Positions 11,790-19,998 of a stretch of 64,000 nt of DNA are shown here, one piece after another (the stretch's first letter is position 1; every line of letters begins with the position of its first letter). The notes under the pieces were generated by a model. It did not search any database. It saw only the letters and a program-made list of their open reading frames with translations, and had not been told where the DNA came from. Position numbers and translations under genes: made by a program. Source of the DNA: Haloechinothrix aidingensis (GTDB lineage: Bacteria > Actinomycetota > Actinomycetes > Mycobacteriales > Pseudonocardiaceae); NCBI RefSeq assembly GCF_013450155.1, contig NZ_JACCKD010000005.1, positions 307,019 through 371,018 on the forward strand, given 5' to 3'.

Positions 11790-12968
11790 CTAGACCATCG
11801 AGTCCTTGACGCGCTGACCGAACTCGGCGGTGCCGAACATGGTGTACGCCCGCTCCGGGTCGTTGGCCGCGTGCACCCGTCCGGCGTGCGCGTCCCGCCA
11901 GAACCGCTGGATCGGCGTACCGGACTTCAGTGCCCGTCCCCCGGAGTTCTCGAAGAGCCGGTCGATGGCCGCGATCGCGCGTTCGGTGCCGCGCACCTGG
12001 TCGCGGCGCACCCGCACGCGCGAGGAGAACGGGATCTTCTCACCGGCGCAGGCATGCTGGTACAGCTCGTCGATGTTGTGGGTCAGCTGCAACCACGCGG
12101 CGTCGATCTCGCTGGCGGCCTCGGCGATGCGCACCTTGGCGAACGGGTCGTCCTTGGACTCCTCACCGGCATAGGCCGCACGCACCCTGCTGCGCTGGTG
12201 TTCCACGTGGGCGTCGTACGCGCCCTGGGCCATACCGATGATCGGCGCGGTGATGGTGCTGGGATGCACGGAGCCGAACGGGAGCCGGTACAGCGGGCCC
12301 GGGTTGACTTCCTGACCAGGCACCTCGCACTTGGACATGGGGATGAAGCTCAGCACGCGGTGCTCGGGGACGAAGACGTCGTCGACGATGATGTCGTTGC
12401 TGCCCGTCCCGCGCAGGCCGACGGTGTCCCACACGTCGTCGATGGCGTAGTCACTGTTCGGCAGCAGGTACGTGCAGAAGTCGACGGCGTTGCCCTCGGA
12501 GTCGAACGCCGGCCCACCGAGCAGTACCCAGGTGGCGTGGTCGCACCCCGAGGAGAAGTTCCAGCGTCCGGACAGCCGGTACCCACCGTCGACGAGCTGG
12601 GCCTTGCCCATCGGCGCGTAGGAGGAGGAGATCCGCGTGTCGGTGTCCGCGCTCCACACCTCCTCCTGTGCCCTGCCGTCGAACAATCCCACGTGCCACG
12701 GGTGCACGCCGAGGATCGACGCGACCCATCCGGTCGAGCCGCACGCGCTTGCAACACGTTTTACCGCGCTGAAGAAGCTGACCGGGTCGGCCTCGTAGCC
12801 CCCGTGGCGCTTCGGCTGGAGCAGCTTGAAAAAGCCCGTCTCCTGCAGCGCCTTGATCGACTCGTCCGGAATCCGCCGGGCATCCTCTGTGTCCTGGGCC
12901 CTTTCGCGCAGCACCGGAAGCACGTCGTCGATGCTGGCTAGCACCTCGCCGGCAGTGTTGTCAGCCAT
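11790..12968 (-). CDS. hsaA: 3-HSA hydroxylase oxygenase component
   Basis: A 392-residue flavin-dependent monooxygenase with an acyl-CoA-dehydrogenase-like fold that uses reduced flavin from HsaB to hydroxylate 3-HSA to the catechol 3,4-DHSA. Recognisable segments are GFFKLLQPKRHGGYEADPVSF, LSGRWNFSSGCDHATWVLLG, GLRGTGSNDIIVDDVFVP and a C-terminal RFWRDAHAGRVHAANDPERA, all typical of HsaA/HpaB-type group D hydroxylases. First gene of the hsaADCB transcript; its start lies 76 nt from the nearest KstR-like box in the divergent promoter region shared with kstD. Confidence 0.94.
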   Translation of the reverse strand: MADNTAGEVLASIDDVLPVLRERAQDTEDARRIPDESIKALQETGFFKLLQPKRHGGYEADPVSFFSAVKRVASACGSTGWVASILGVHPWHVGLFDGRAQEEVWSADTDTRISSSYAPMGKAQLVDGGYRLSGRWNFSSGCDHATWVLLGGPAFDSEGNAVDFCTYLLPNSDYAIDDVWDTVGLRGTGSNDIIVDDVFVPEHRVLSFIPMSKCEVPGQEVNPGPLYRLPFGSVHPSTITAPIIGMAQGAYDAHVEHQRSRVRAAYAGEESKDDPFAKVRIAEAASEIDAAWLQLTHNIDELYQHACAGEKIPFSSRVRVRRDQVRGTERAIAAIDRLFENSGGRALKSGTPIQRFWRDAHAGRVHAANDPERAYTMFGTAEFGQRVKDSMV

Positions 12969-13043
12969 GAATGCCCCTGTTCGTCAACCGTTGCAGCCTT
13001 CGCGGCGAGGAGTTCCCGACCTCGCGTCGCTCTGCACCCAGAC

Positions 13044-13057
13044 TAGAACATGTTCTC
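13044..13057. promoter_or_regulatory. KstR-like operator, hsaA side
   Basis: TAGAACATGTTCTC, identical to the box at 9248, 13 of 14 to the KstR consensus. It sits 76 nt upstream of the hsaA start in the 388-bp divergent region between hsaA and kstD, where it could repress the hsaADCB transcript. Confidence 0.8.
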
Positions 13058-13195
13058 GTTTTTGTCGATAGCGGACCCCGGAGCGCCCCTCGGCGCGGCG
13101 CGAGACCCGGGCGTCGCGGATCAACGGGAGCCCTGGATGCCCGGACCCGCCGCGCGGTGCGTCCCCGTCCCTGCCAGTGGGACACCATCTAGAAC

Positions 13196-13209
13196 TGAAA
13201 CACGTTCTC
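13196..13209. promoter_or_regulatory. KstR-like operator, central
   Basis: TGAAACACGTTCTC matches TnnAACnnGTTnnA at 13 of 14 positions (last base C). It is the middle of three boxes in the hsaA-kstD intergenic region. The dyad is less symmetrical than its neighbours, so it may be an auxiliary site. Confidence 0.6.
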
Positions 13210-13275
13210 GTTTATGGTGACCCTGGAACCACTGCGGCCCTAGCAGTGAAGGATGGAGTCCACCGGGTTGAATAT

Positions 13276-13289
13276 TGTAACCTGTTTCA
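13276..13289. promoter_or_regulatory. KstR operator, kstD side
   Basis: TGTAACCTGTTTCA fits the KstR consensus TnnAACnnGTTnnA at every fixed position. It lies 67 nt upstream of the kstD ATG (13357), in the right place to control the kstD-kshA-kshB-chsH3 operon. No other feature is visible in the 12969-13356 gap apart from the three boxes. Confidence 0.8.
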
Positions 13290-13356
13290 GAAAGCACGCT
13301 GAGGGCGCGCGGGTAGGCAGCGCGGGCACACGGCCCGGGCAGGCTTAAGGAGCGGC

Positions 13357-15057
13357 ATGCAAGAGTTCGACGTCATCGTCGTGGGCAGCGGCGCGGCCGG
13401 GATGACGGCAGCGCTCGCGGCGGCGCACAGCGGGCTGTCGGTGCTCGTCGTCGAGAAGTCAGGCACGTTCGGCGGGTCGACCGCGCGCTCGGGCGGCGGT
13501 GTCTGGATCCCGGACAACGAGGTACTGCGGGAGGCCGGGATCACCGACAACCCGGACGACGCGAAGGCCTACCTCGAACACATCATCGGCACCGACGTAG
13601 ACCCCGAGCGCATCGACACCTACCTGGAGCGCGGCCCCGAGGTGCTGTCCTTCCTGCTGCGCAGCACCCCGCTGCGGATGCGCTGGGTGCCGCACTACTC
13701 GGACTACTACCCGGAGGCGCCCGGCGGCCGGGCGCACGGGCGCTCGGTCGAGCCACGACCGTTCGACGGAACACGGCTCGGCGCCGAGCTTGCCAACCTG
13801 GAACCGGACTACGGCAAGGCGCCGCTGAACGTCGTGATCACCCAGGCAGACTTCCGCTGGCTCAACCTCATCTCGAGACATCCCCGTGGCCCGCTGCGCG
13901 CACTGCGCGTCGGTATGCGCTGGTTCGGCGCGAAACTGCTGCGTAAGAAACTGCTCGGCAGGGGTCAGGCGCTGGCGGCCGCACTGCGGCGGGGCCTGCA
14001 CGACGCGGGTGTACCGCTGTGGCTGAACACCCCGCTCGTCGAGCTGACCCAGCAGGACGGCGAGGTCACCGGAGTCGTCGTGCGCAGCGAGGGCAGCGAG
14101 CTGACCCTGCGCGCGCGGCACGGTGTGGTGCTCACCACAGGCGGCTTCGAGCACAACGAGACCATGCGCAAGCAGCACCAGCGCGAGCCGATCGGCACCG
14201 AGTGGTCCGTGGGCGCCAAGTCCAACACCGGCGACGGCATCCGCGCCGGGCAGGACGTCGGCGCCGCCGTCGAGTTCATGTCCGACGCCTGGTGGGGGCC
14301 ATCGATCCCGCTGACCGGTGGCCCGTGGTTCTGCCTCGCCGAGCGCTCGCTGCCGGGCAGCCTCATGATCAACGACCGCGGCGCGCGCTTCGTGAACGAG
14401 TCGGCTCCTTACGTCGAGGCCGTACACGCCATGTACGGGGGGCCGCGCGGCCAGGGCGACGGGCCCGCGGAGAACATCCCGACCTGGATCGTCTTCGACC
14501 AGCGCTACCGCAACAGGTACGTCTTCGCCGGTGTCGGCCCCAGGCAGAAGCTGCCCGGCCGCTGGTTCAAGGCAGGGGTCGTGCAGAGCGCACCCACCGT
14601 CGCCGAGCTGGCCGAGCGCATCGGCGTGCCCGCGGATGCGCTGGAGGCCACCATCGAGCGGTTCAACGGCTTCGCGGCAGCGGGTGAGGACGCCGACTTC
14701 GGCCGCGGGCGCAGCGCCTACGACCACTACTACGGCGACCCCCGCAACCGGCCCAACCCCAGCCTGGCCCCGCTCGAGGTCGCCCCGTTCTACGCGGTGA
14801 AGATGGTGCCGGGCGACCTCGGCACCAAGGGTGGCCTCCGCACGGACGCGCGGGCGCGGGTGTTGCGCTCCGACGGCACGCCCATCGGCGGGCTCTACGC
14901 CGCGGGCAACGCCAGTGCTCCCGTGATGGGGCACACCTATGCTGGCCCGGGAGCGACGATCGGGCCCGCCATGGTTTTCGGGTACCTCGCAGTACACGAC
15001 ATCGCGAGCACGGGCTCCGCCGCGCTCAGCGAGCAACGCAACGGAGGGATGGAATGA
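13357..15057 (+). CDS. kstD: 3-ketosteroid delta-1-dehydrogenase
   Basis: A 566-residue FAD flavoprotein that introduces the C1-C2 double bond into 3-ketosteroids such as androstenedione, a step required for ring B opening together with KshAB. The N-terminal Rossmann motif VVGSGAAGMTAALAAA followed by the acidic strand end VLVVEK binds FAD; GGSTARSGGGVWIP is the family signature. The C-terminal GHTYAGPGATIGPAM holds the active-site Tyr and Gly of KstD enzymes, and YPEAPGGRAHGRSVE matches the region of another active-site Tyr. ATG at 13357 has AAGGAG 5 nt upstream. Its stop overlaps the kshA start (ATGA). Confidence 0.95.
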   Translation: MQEFDVIVVGSGAAGMTAALAAAHSGLSVLVVEKSGTFGGSTARSGGGVWIPDNEVLREAGITDNPDDAKAYLEHIIGTDVDPERIDTYLERGPEVLSFLLRSTPLRMRWVPHYSDYYPEAPGGRAHGRSVEPRPFDGTRLGAELANLEPDYGKAPLNVVITQADFRWLNLISRHPRGPLRALRVGMRWFGAKLLRKKLLGRGQALAAALRRGLHDAGVPLWLNTPLVELTQQDGEVTGVVVRSEGSELTLRARHGVVLTTGGFEHNETMRKQHQREPIGTEWSVGAKSNTGDGIRAGQDVGAAVEFMSDAWWGPSIPLTGGPWFCLAERSLPGSLMINDRGARFVNESAPYVEAVHAMYGGPRGQGDGPAENIPTWIVFDQRYRNRYVFAGVGPRQKLPGRWFKAGVVQSAPTVAELAERIGVPADALEATIERFNGFAAAGEDADFGRGRSAYDHYYGDPRNRPNPSLAPLEVAPFYAVKMVPGDLGTKGGLRTDARARVLRSDGTPIGGLYAAGNASAPVMGHTYAGPGATIGPAMVFGYLAVHDIASTGSAALSEQRNGGME

Positions 15058-16208
15058 GCTCCCAGTCGAACACCGCCGAGACCCCGTTCCGCACGATCGA
15101 CAGTGGCGAGCTACCGGACCGGTTCGCCCGCGGCTGGCACTGCCTCGGGCTGACCGAGCATTTCGCCGACGGCAAGCCACACGCCATCAACGCCTTCGGT
15201 ACGAAGCTGGTGGTCTTCGCGAGCAGCGATGGCACCATCAACGTCCTCGACGGGTACTGCAGGCACATGGGCGGTGACCTCACGCAGGGCGAGGTCAAGG
15301 GTGACGAGATCGCCTGCCCCTTCCACGACTGGCGCTGGGGCGGTGACGGCAAGTGCAAGTCCATCCCGTACGCGCGCCGCATCCCGCTGCGTGCCCGCAC
15401 ACGGTCGTGGCCGACGCTGGAGCGGAACAAGCAGCTGTTCGTGTGGAACGACCCTGAGGGCAACCCGCCGCCCGAGCACGTCACGATCCCGCAGATCGAG
15501 GGCGTGGGCAGCGACGAGTGGAGCAACTGGACCTGGAACTCGGTGTACATCGAGGGCTCCAACTGCCGCGAGATCGTGGACAACGTCGTGGACATGGCGC
15601 ACTTCTTCTACATCCACCACGCCTTCCCCACCTACTTCAAGAACGTGTTCGAGGGCCACATCGCCTCGCAGTACCTCAACACCAAGGGCAGGCCGGACAA
15701 GGGGATGGCGTCCAACTACGGCGGGGAGGAGAACCTGCTGCGCTCCGAGGCGCACTACTACGGCCCCTCGTACATGATCAACTACCTGCACAACACCTAT
15801 AAGGGCCTCGAGATCGAGAACGTGCTGATCAACTGCCACTACCCGGTCACGGCGAACTCGTTCGTGCTGCAGTGGGGCGTGATGGTCAAGAAGCTGCCCG
15901 GTGTGGACGACGAGCAGGCCGACAACATCGCAGGCAAGTTCGCCGAGAGCATCGGTGAGGGCTTCATGCAGGACGTGGAGATCTGGAAGAACAAGGCGCG
16001 CATCGACAACCCCTTGCTCTGCGAGGAGGACGGTGCCGTCTACCAGCTGCGGCGCTGGTACGAGCAGTTCTACGTCAACGCCGACGAGGTCACCGAGGAC
16101 ATGACCAAGCGCTTCGAGTTCGAGGTGGACACCACCCGCGCCAACGAGGCGTGGGAGGCGGAGGTCGCCGAGAACCTGGCGAACCGGCAGCAGGAAGCAG
16201 GAGTCTGA
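15054..16208 (+). CDS. kshA: 3-ketosteroid 9alpha-hydroxylase, Rieske oxygenase component
   Basis: A 384-residue Rieske oxygenase that hydroxylates C9 of 3-ketosteroids, which with delta-1 dehydrogenation leads to spontaneous ring B cleavage. The [2Fe-2S] ligands are Cys69, His71, Cys88 and His91 (CRHMGGDL and CPFHDW). Mononuclear iron ligands follow in DNVVDMAHFFYIHHAFP (His183, His188), with the bridging Asp180. Length and motifs match KshA. It receives electrons from KshB encoded two genes downstream; the overlap with kstD couples the two activities. Confidence 0.95.
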   Translation: MSSQSNTAETPFRTIDSGELPDRFARGWHCLGLTEHFADGKPHAINAFGTKLVVFASSDGTINVLDGYCRHMGGDLTQGEVKGDEIACPFHDWRWGGDGKCKSIPYARRIPLRARTRSWPTLERNKQLFVWNDPEGNPPPEHVTIPQIEGVGSDEWSNWTWNSVYIEGSNCREIVDNVVDMAHFFYIHHAFPTYFKNVFEGHIASQYLNTKGRPDKGMASNYGGEENLLRSEAHYYGPSYMINYLHNTYKGLEIENVLINCHYPVTANSFVLQWGVMVKKLPGVDDEQADNIAGKFAESIGEGFMQDVEIWKNKARIDNPLLCEEDGAVYQLRRWYEQFYVNADEVTEDMTKRFEFEVDTTRANEAWEAEVAENLANRQQEAGV

Positions 16209-16213
16209 CGGCG

Positions 16214-16567
16214 TTGACCTCGAAGTCCTCGGAGATCGATACCCCCGGCGCGGCGACCACGTTCGGCAGGGCGACCACGCGCGCCGACACGCTCGCCGAC
16301 CGCCGGTCCTACCTCGTCGACGGGCTCGCCCCGGTGTCCTGCGACACGTGCGGGACCGAGGTACTGGTGCGCAAGAACAGCACCAAGCACACCAGTATCC
16401 AGTGGACGACCGACCCGGCCCGTAGCTGCCCGATCTACGCCGAGCAGGCGTCCCGGGGCGAGAACACCGCGCTGCTGGACACCTGCGAACGGCTGACCGC
16501 GAGCATCGCGCGCGCGGTCGAGACCGGGCGGATCCGCGTCGGCTCACCGGAGGAGGGTGCGTCGTGA
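16214..16567 (+). CDS. Small conserved-looking protein between kshA and kshB
   Basis: About 117 residues, starting at TTG 16214, 5 nt after the kshA stop; the reading frame is open upstream, so the start is uncertain. Its stop overlaps the kshB GTG (GTGA), so it is translated within the ksh operon. Notable residues are SCDTCGTEVLVRKNSTKHTS and ARSCPIYAEQ: a CxxC plus a further Cys and His that could bind zinc or an iron-sulfur cluster, followed by a C-terminal helix-rich part. I do not recognise a named family. An accessory role for the Rieske oxygenase system is only inferred from position. Confidence 0.72.
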   Translation: MTSKSSEIDTPGAATTFGRATTRADTLADRRSYLVDGLAPVSCDTCGTEVLVRKNSTKHTSIQWTTDPARSCPIYAEQASRGENTALLDTCERLTASIARAVETGRIRVGSPEEGAS

Positions 16568-17676
16568 GCGAGCAGCTCCAGGCCGAGGCCGGTGCCGCCG
16601 CCGAGCCCGCGCTGGCGGGCGAGCGGGTGCACCGGCTGCGGGTCAGCGGCACCGTCGCCGAGACCCACGACGCGCGGTCGATCGTGTTCGAGGTACCGGT
16701 AGGTGAGGCCGAACGGCTCACCTACCGGCCGGGACAGTTCCTCACCCTGCGCGTGCCGAGCGAGCGCACCGGCTCGGTGGCCCGCTGCTACTCGCTGTCC
16801 AGCGCACCCCACAGGGGCGGCGAACTCAAGGTCACCGTCAAGCGCGTCGAGGACGGGTACGCGTCGAACTGGCTGTGCGACAACGTCACCGAGGGCATGG
16901 AGCTGGACGTGCTCGAGCCTGCCGGGGTGTTCACCCCGAAGTCGCTCGACTCGGACCTGCTGATGTTCGCCGGTGGCAGCGGGATCACCCCGGTGATGTC
17001 CATTGTGCTGTCCGTGCTCGAGCGCGGCACGGGCACCGTCTCGCTCGTCTACGCCAACAGGGACGAGCGTTCGGTCATCTTCGCCGAGGAGCTGGCCGAG
17101 CTCGCCGCCGCCTACCCGGACCGGCTCACCGTGGTGCACTGGCTGGAGTCGGTGCAGGGCCTGCCGACGGCGGCGGGCCTTCGGGCACTGGCACGGCCGT
17201 GGACAGGCAGGGAGGCGTTCATCTGCGGGCCGGGTGCCTTCAAGGAGGTCACCGCGCAGGCCCTGCGAGACCTGGACGTCCCGTCCAACCGCATCCACAT
17301 CGAACGGTTCGTGTCCCTGTCCCGCAACCCGTTCGAGGAGTCCGCGACCGGTGATACGGCAGGCGAAGCAGGGGCCGGTTCCGGGACCAAGAGCGACGCC
17401 GCGCCTGCCGCGCTCGAGGTAGAGCTGGACGGCGAGCGCAACACCTTCGCCTGGCCGCGTTCCAAGAAGCTGCTGGACTTCCTGCTGGAGAACGGTGTCG
17501 ACGCGCCGTACTCCTGCCGCGAGGGCGCCTGCAGCGCGTGCGCGTGCCGGGTGACCTCCGGCGAGGTCAAGATGCTCAACAACGACGTGCTCGAGCCGGT
17601 CGACCTGGACGAGGGAATCGTGCTGGCCTGCCAGTCCCTCCCGGTGACCGACTCGGTATCGGTCAGCTACGAGTGA
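16564..17676 (+). CDS. kshB: 3-ketosteroid 9alpha-hydroxylase reductase component
   Basis: A 370-residue class IA oxygenase reductase. Domain order is FAD-binding barrel (RPGQFLTLRVP then RCYSLSSAP, about residues 57-80), NAD-binding domain (LMFAGGSGITPVMSIV, then FICGPGAFKEV) and a C-terminal plant-type [2Fe-2S] ferredoxin with CREGACSACACRV and a final LACQSLP supplying the cluster cysteines. It passes electrons from NADH to KshA. An Ala/Gly/Thr-rich linker at about residues 258-284 joins reductase and ferredoxin domains. GTG start overlaps the preceding small gene. Confidence 0.94.
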   Translation: MSEQLQAEAGAAAEPALAGERVHRLRVSGTVAETHDARSIVFEVPVGEAERLTYRPGQFLTLRVPSERTGSVARCYSLSSAPHRGGELKVTVKRVEDGYASNWLCDNVTEGMELDVLEPAGVFTPKSLDSDLLMFAGGSGITPVMSIVLSVLERGTGTVSLVYANRDERSVIFAEELAELAAAYPDRLTVVHWLESVQGLPTAAGLRALARPWTGREAFICGPGAFKEVTAQALRDLDVPSNRIHIERFVSLSRNPFEESATGDTAGEAGAGSGTKSDAAPAALEVELDGERNTFAWPRSKKLLDFLLENGVDAPYSCREGACSACACRVTSGEVKMLNNDVLEPVDLDEGIVLACQSLPVTDSVSVSYE

Positions 17677-17686
17677 GGAGGGGCCC

Positions 17687-18544
17687 ATGCCCATCGACCC
17701 CGCTACCGCGATCGGAGCCGACCTCGGCGAGACGAGCTTCTCCTGGGGCTCCTCCGATGTGCTGCTGTACCACCTCGGCATCGGCGCCGGGACGCACCCG
17801 GACGACCCCACCGAGCTGCGCTACACGTACGAGCGGGACCTCCGGGTGCTGCCGACCTTCGCGACGGTAGCGGCGACCATGCACGAGACCGAACCGCCGC
17901 AGGTCTCGTTTCCCGGCGTGGAGATCGACCTCGCCAAGGTGGTGCACGGCAAGCAGGAGATCGTCGCGCACCGCCCGCTGCCCGCGGAAGGCAAGGCGCG
18001 GGCGCGCGGGCGCATCGCGGACGTGCAGGACAAGGGCAAGGCCGCGGTGATCGTGCAGGAGACCGAGGTGACCGGCGAGGCGGGCGAACCACTCTGGACC
18101 GCTCGTTCCAGCATCTTCGCCAAGGGTGAGGGCGGCTTCGGCGGCGAACGGGGACCGTCGGAGTCGGTGGAACTGCCGGACCGCGCACCCGACGAGGTCA
18201 TCGACACCGCCACGCTCGGCCAGCAGGCCCTGCTGTACCGGCTGTGCGGCGACCGCAACCCGCTGCACATCGACCCGGAGTTCGCGAAAGCCGCCGGGTT
18301 CGACGCACCGATCCTGCACGGGCTGTGCACCTACGGCATGGTCGCCAAGGCGGTCACCGGCGCGGTGCTGGGCGGCGACCCGGACAGTGTGGCCTCCTGG
18401 TCGGCCCGGTTCGCGGGCATCGTGCTGCCCGGGGAGACGCTGCGCACCAGCATCTGGGACACCGGACGGCGCTACCTGGTCAGCACCGTGGCCGTGGAGC
18501 GCGACGCACCGGTCCTCGCCGACGGGGTGCTCACCGCGCGCTGA
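17687..18544 (+). CDS. chsH3: MaoC-type enoyl-CoA hydratase of steroid side-chain oxidation
   Basis: A 285-residue double-hotdog hydratase with the hydratase-2 motif in YRLCGDRNPLHIDPEFAKAAGF and APILHGLCTYGM, which carries the catalytic Asp/His. In M. tuberculosis the gene next to kstD (Rv3538) encodes ChsH3/Hsd4B, a steroid side-chain enoyl-CoA hydratase; length and context match. ATG at 17687 follows GAGGAGGGG. Its last 156 bp are repeated with 3 mismatches at 25354-25509, and a low-GC island begins immediately after its stop codon, so this 3' end is the probable integration target. The encoded protein remains complete. Confidence 0.9.
   Translation: MPIDPATAIGADLGETSFSWGSSDVLLYHLGIGAGTHPDDPTELRYTYERDLRVLPTFATVAATMHETEPPQVSFPGVEIDLAKVVHGKQEIVAHRPLPAEGKARARGRIADVQDKGKAAVIVQETEVTGEAGEPLWTARSSIFAKGEGGFGGERGPSESVELPDRAPDEVIDTATLGQQALLYRLCGDRNPLHIDPEFAKAAGFDAPILHGLCTYGMVAKAVTGAVLGGDPDSVASWSARFAGIVLPGETLRTSIWDTGRRYLVSTVAVERDAPVLADGVLTAR
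18389..18544 (+). repeat. Direct repeat, left end of island (chsH3 3' end)
   Basis: These 156 bp, ending at the chsH3 stop codon, recur in the same orientation at 25354-25509. Only three positions differ, all within 18 bp (18466, 18469 and 18483); the first 77 bp and the last 61 bp are identical. Weak similarity extends about 16 bp further left. The pair has the form of attL/attR or of a Campbell-type homologous insertion, and defines an island of about 6.8 kb between the copies. Confidence 0.9.
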
Positions 18545-18699
18545 GATCGGAGCCGACCAGGACGTTCGGTTCATGCCATGCAGCCACCGCGGGACAGCGA
18601 CGGCTCACCTACGATGGTGGCTGCGTGGCCACCCGCCATCATGGGGCTGGCTATCACGCACAGTACCCATTACCGGCTGGTGAGATACGAGGCACTCAG

Positions 18700-19986
18700 G
18701 TGAAGATCGACAACAGTCCCGCCCGTGGCACACGCGATCTCCTGCCCGATGCGGTGGCCGCGCGCGACCATGTCGTCGGGCTTATCCAGGACGTGTATCG
18801 CCGGTTCGGCTACCGGCGTATTGAGACGCCTGCGCTGGAGCGGATCGAGCGGCTGACCGGTGGTCAGGGCGGCGAGAACGAAAAATTGATCTTCCAGATC
18901 CTGCGTCGGGGCCTGGGCTCGGAGCTGCCTGCCGGTACCGATCCGAGCGAGCTTGTCGACCTGGGGTTGCGCTTCGACCTGACGGTCCCGTTGGCGCGTT
19001 ACTACAGCCAGTATCGATCGGAGTTGCCGCAGCCGTTCCGGTCATTCCAGTTCGGCCCTGTCTGGCGCGCCGAGCGCCCTCAGAAGGGCCGGTACCGGCA
19101 ATTCCACCAGTGCGACATCGACCTGATAGGCGAGCAAAGCGTACTTGCCGAAGTCGAATTGATCGAGGCTACGACTCAGGCGCTGGCGGCTGTCGGGTTG
19201 AGCGGTACCACCGTGCGGCTGTCCGACCGTCGTCTGCTGGCCGCGCTCGCCTCGGCGTGCGGCGTGCCCGATGATGCGCAGCCCGGCTTTTTCATCACCT
19301 TGGACAAGCTTGACAAGATCGGCTGGGACGGTGTGATGGAGGAGTTGCGCGACCAGCGTGGTGTGGCAACCGAGGTGGTCGAGCGAGTACGTAGCGCGAT
19401 CGACTCACTCATTGAAGCACCGGCAGGCAAGGTGGTCGATGTGCTGGCGGACGTCGTTCCGACAACGCCCGAACACGTCTCGCGCGACCTCGCTACCACG
19501 ATATCCTGCTTGGAACAGCTTCCCGCACAAACGGTGCGATGGACGTTCGACCCGACAATGGTGCGCGGGATGGGCTATTACACCGGCCAGATCTTCGAGA
19601 TCAGCCACCCCGCCGCCGCTGGCTCAATCGCTGGTGGTGGTCGCTACGACGAGTTGATCGGCCGCTTCCTCGGAACGGATGTTCCCGCCTGCGGGTTCTC
19701 CATCGGATTCGAGCGCATCGTGGAGCTGATCGCGGCCCCGGCTCGTGACGATCACGTCGCCGTCCTGTACGACGCCGACGTCGTCCCGGTCGAGCACGCA
19801 CTCGGTGTCGCTCGGCGCCTCCGCGGTGACGGACGCACGGCATCAGTCATTCGCCGCAGTGGCAAACTGCCCGCACAGCTAGACCGCCTCGGAAGCACGC
19901 ACGTGACTTCGTTCATACACGTGCAGACCGAGCACGATGTCCACGAGCTCCCACCGGAGCGGGAACTGCGGGGCGACACCGAATAA
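18700..19986 (+). CDS. hisS: Histidyl-tRNA synthetase (island-borne, probably a paralogue)
   Basis: A 428-residue class II aminoacyl-tRNA synthetase that should charge tRNA-His. Motifs are intact: RGTRDLLP (residues 9-16), RFDLTVPLARY (91-101), motif 2 FQFGPVWRAERPQKGRYRQF with HQCDID (117-141), the histidine loop RGMGYYTG (289-296), GGGRYD (312-317) and motif 3 CGFSIGFERI (331-340), then a short anticodon-binding domain. The QCDID in motif 2 is more usual in archaeal/eukaryotic-type HisRS. GTG at 18700 has GAGG 7 nt upstream; an in-frame GTG at 18625 behind a TACGAT -10-like hexamer could give a longer form. It is convergent with the lasso cyclase gene (12-nt gap). Lower GC than neighbours and isolation from usual hisS partners suggest a horizontally acquired second copy. 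Confidence 0.9.
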   Translation: MKIDNSPARGTRDLLPDAVAARDHVVGLIQDVYRRFGYRRIETPALERIERLTGGQGGENEKLIFQILRRGLGSELPAGTDPSELVDLGLRFDLTVPLARYYSQYRSELPQPFRSFQFGPVWRAERPQKGRYRQFHQCDIDLIGEQSVLAEVELIEATTQALAAVGLSGTTVRLSDRRLLAALASACGVPDDAQPGFFITLDKLDKIGWDGVMEELRDQRGVATEVVERVRSAIDSLIEAPAGKVVDVLADVVPTTPEHVSRDLATTISCLEQLPAQTVRWTFDPTMVRGMGYYTGQIFEISHPAAAGSIAGGGRYDELIGRFLGTDVPACGFSIGFERIVELIAAPARDDHVAVLYDADVVPVEHALGVARRLRGDGRTASVIRRSGKLPAQLDRLGSTHVTSFIHVQTEHDVHELPPERELRGDTE

Positions 19987-19998
19987 GCGGCAACACAG

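Noticed and set aside
13459..15180. 573-codon open frame antisense to kstD
   Set aside because: High-GC third-position shadow; the sense frame encodes an unmistakable KstD with intact motifs, and the antisense product has no family features.
15111..16721. 536-codon open frame antisense to kshA and kshB
   Set aside because: Shadow frame of well-supported genes, low-complexity Arg/Ala/Pro composition.
18625..18700. N-terminally extended hisS start at GTG 18625 with a His-rich leader text RHHGAGYH
   Set aside because: The family start fits GTG 18700 with a better ribosome site; a leader-peptide attenuator was considered but no paired terminator/antiterminator stems could be supported.
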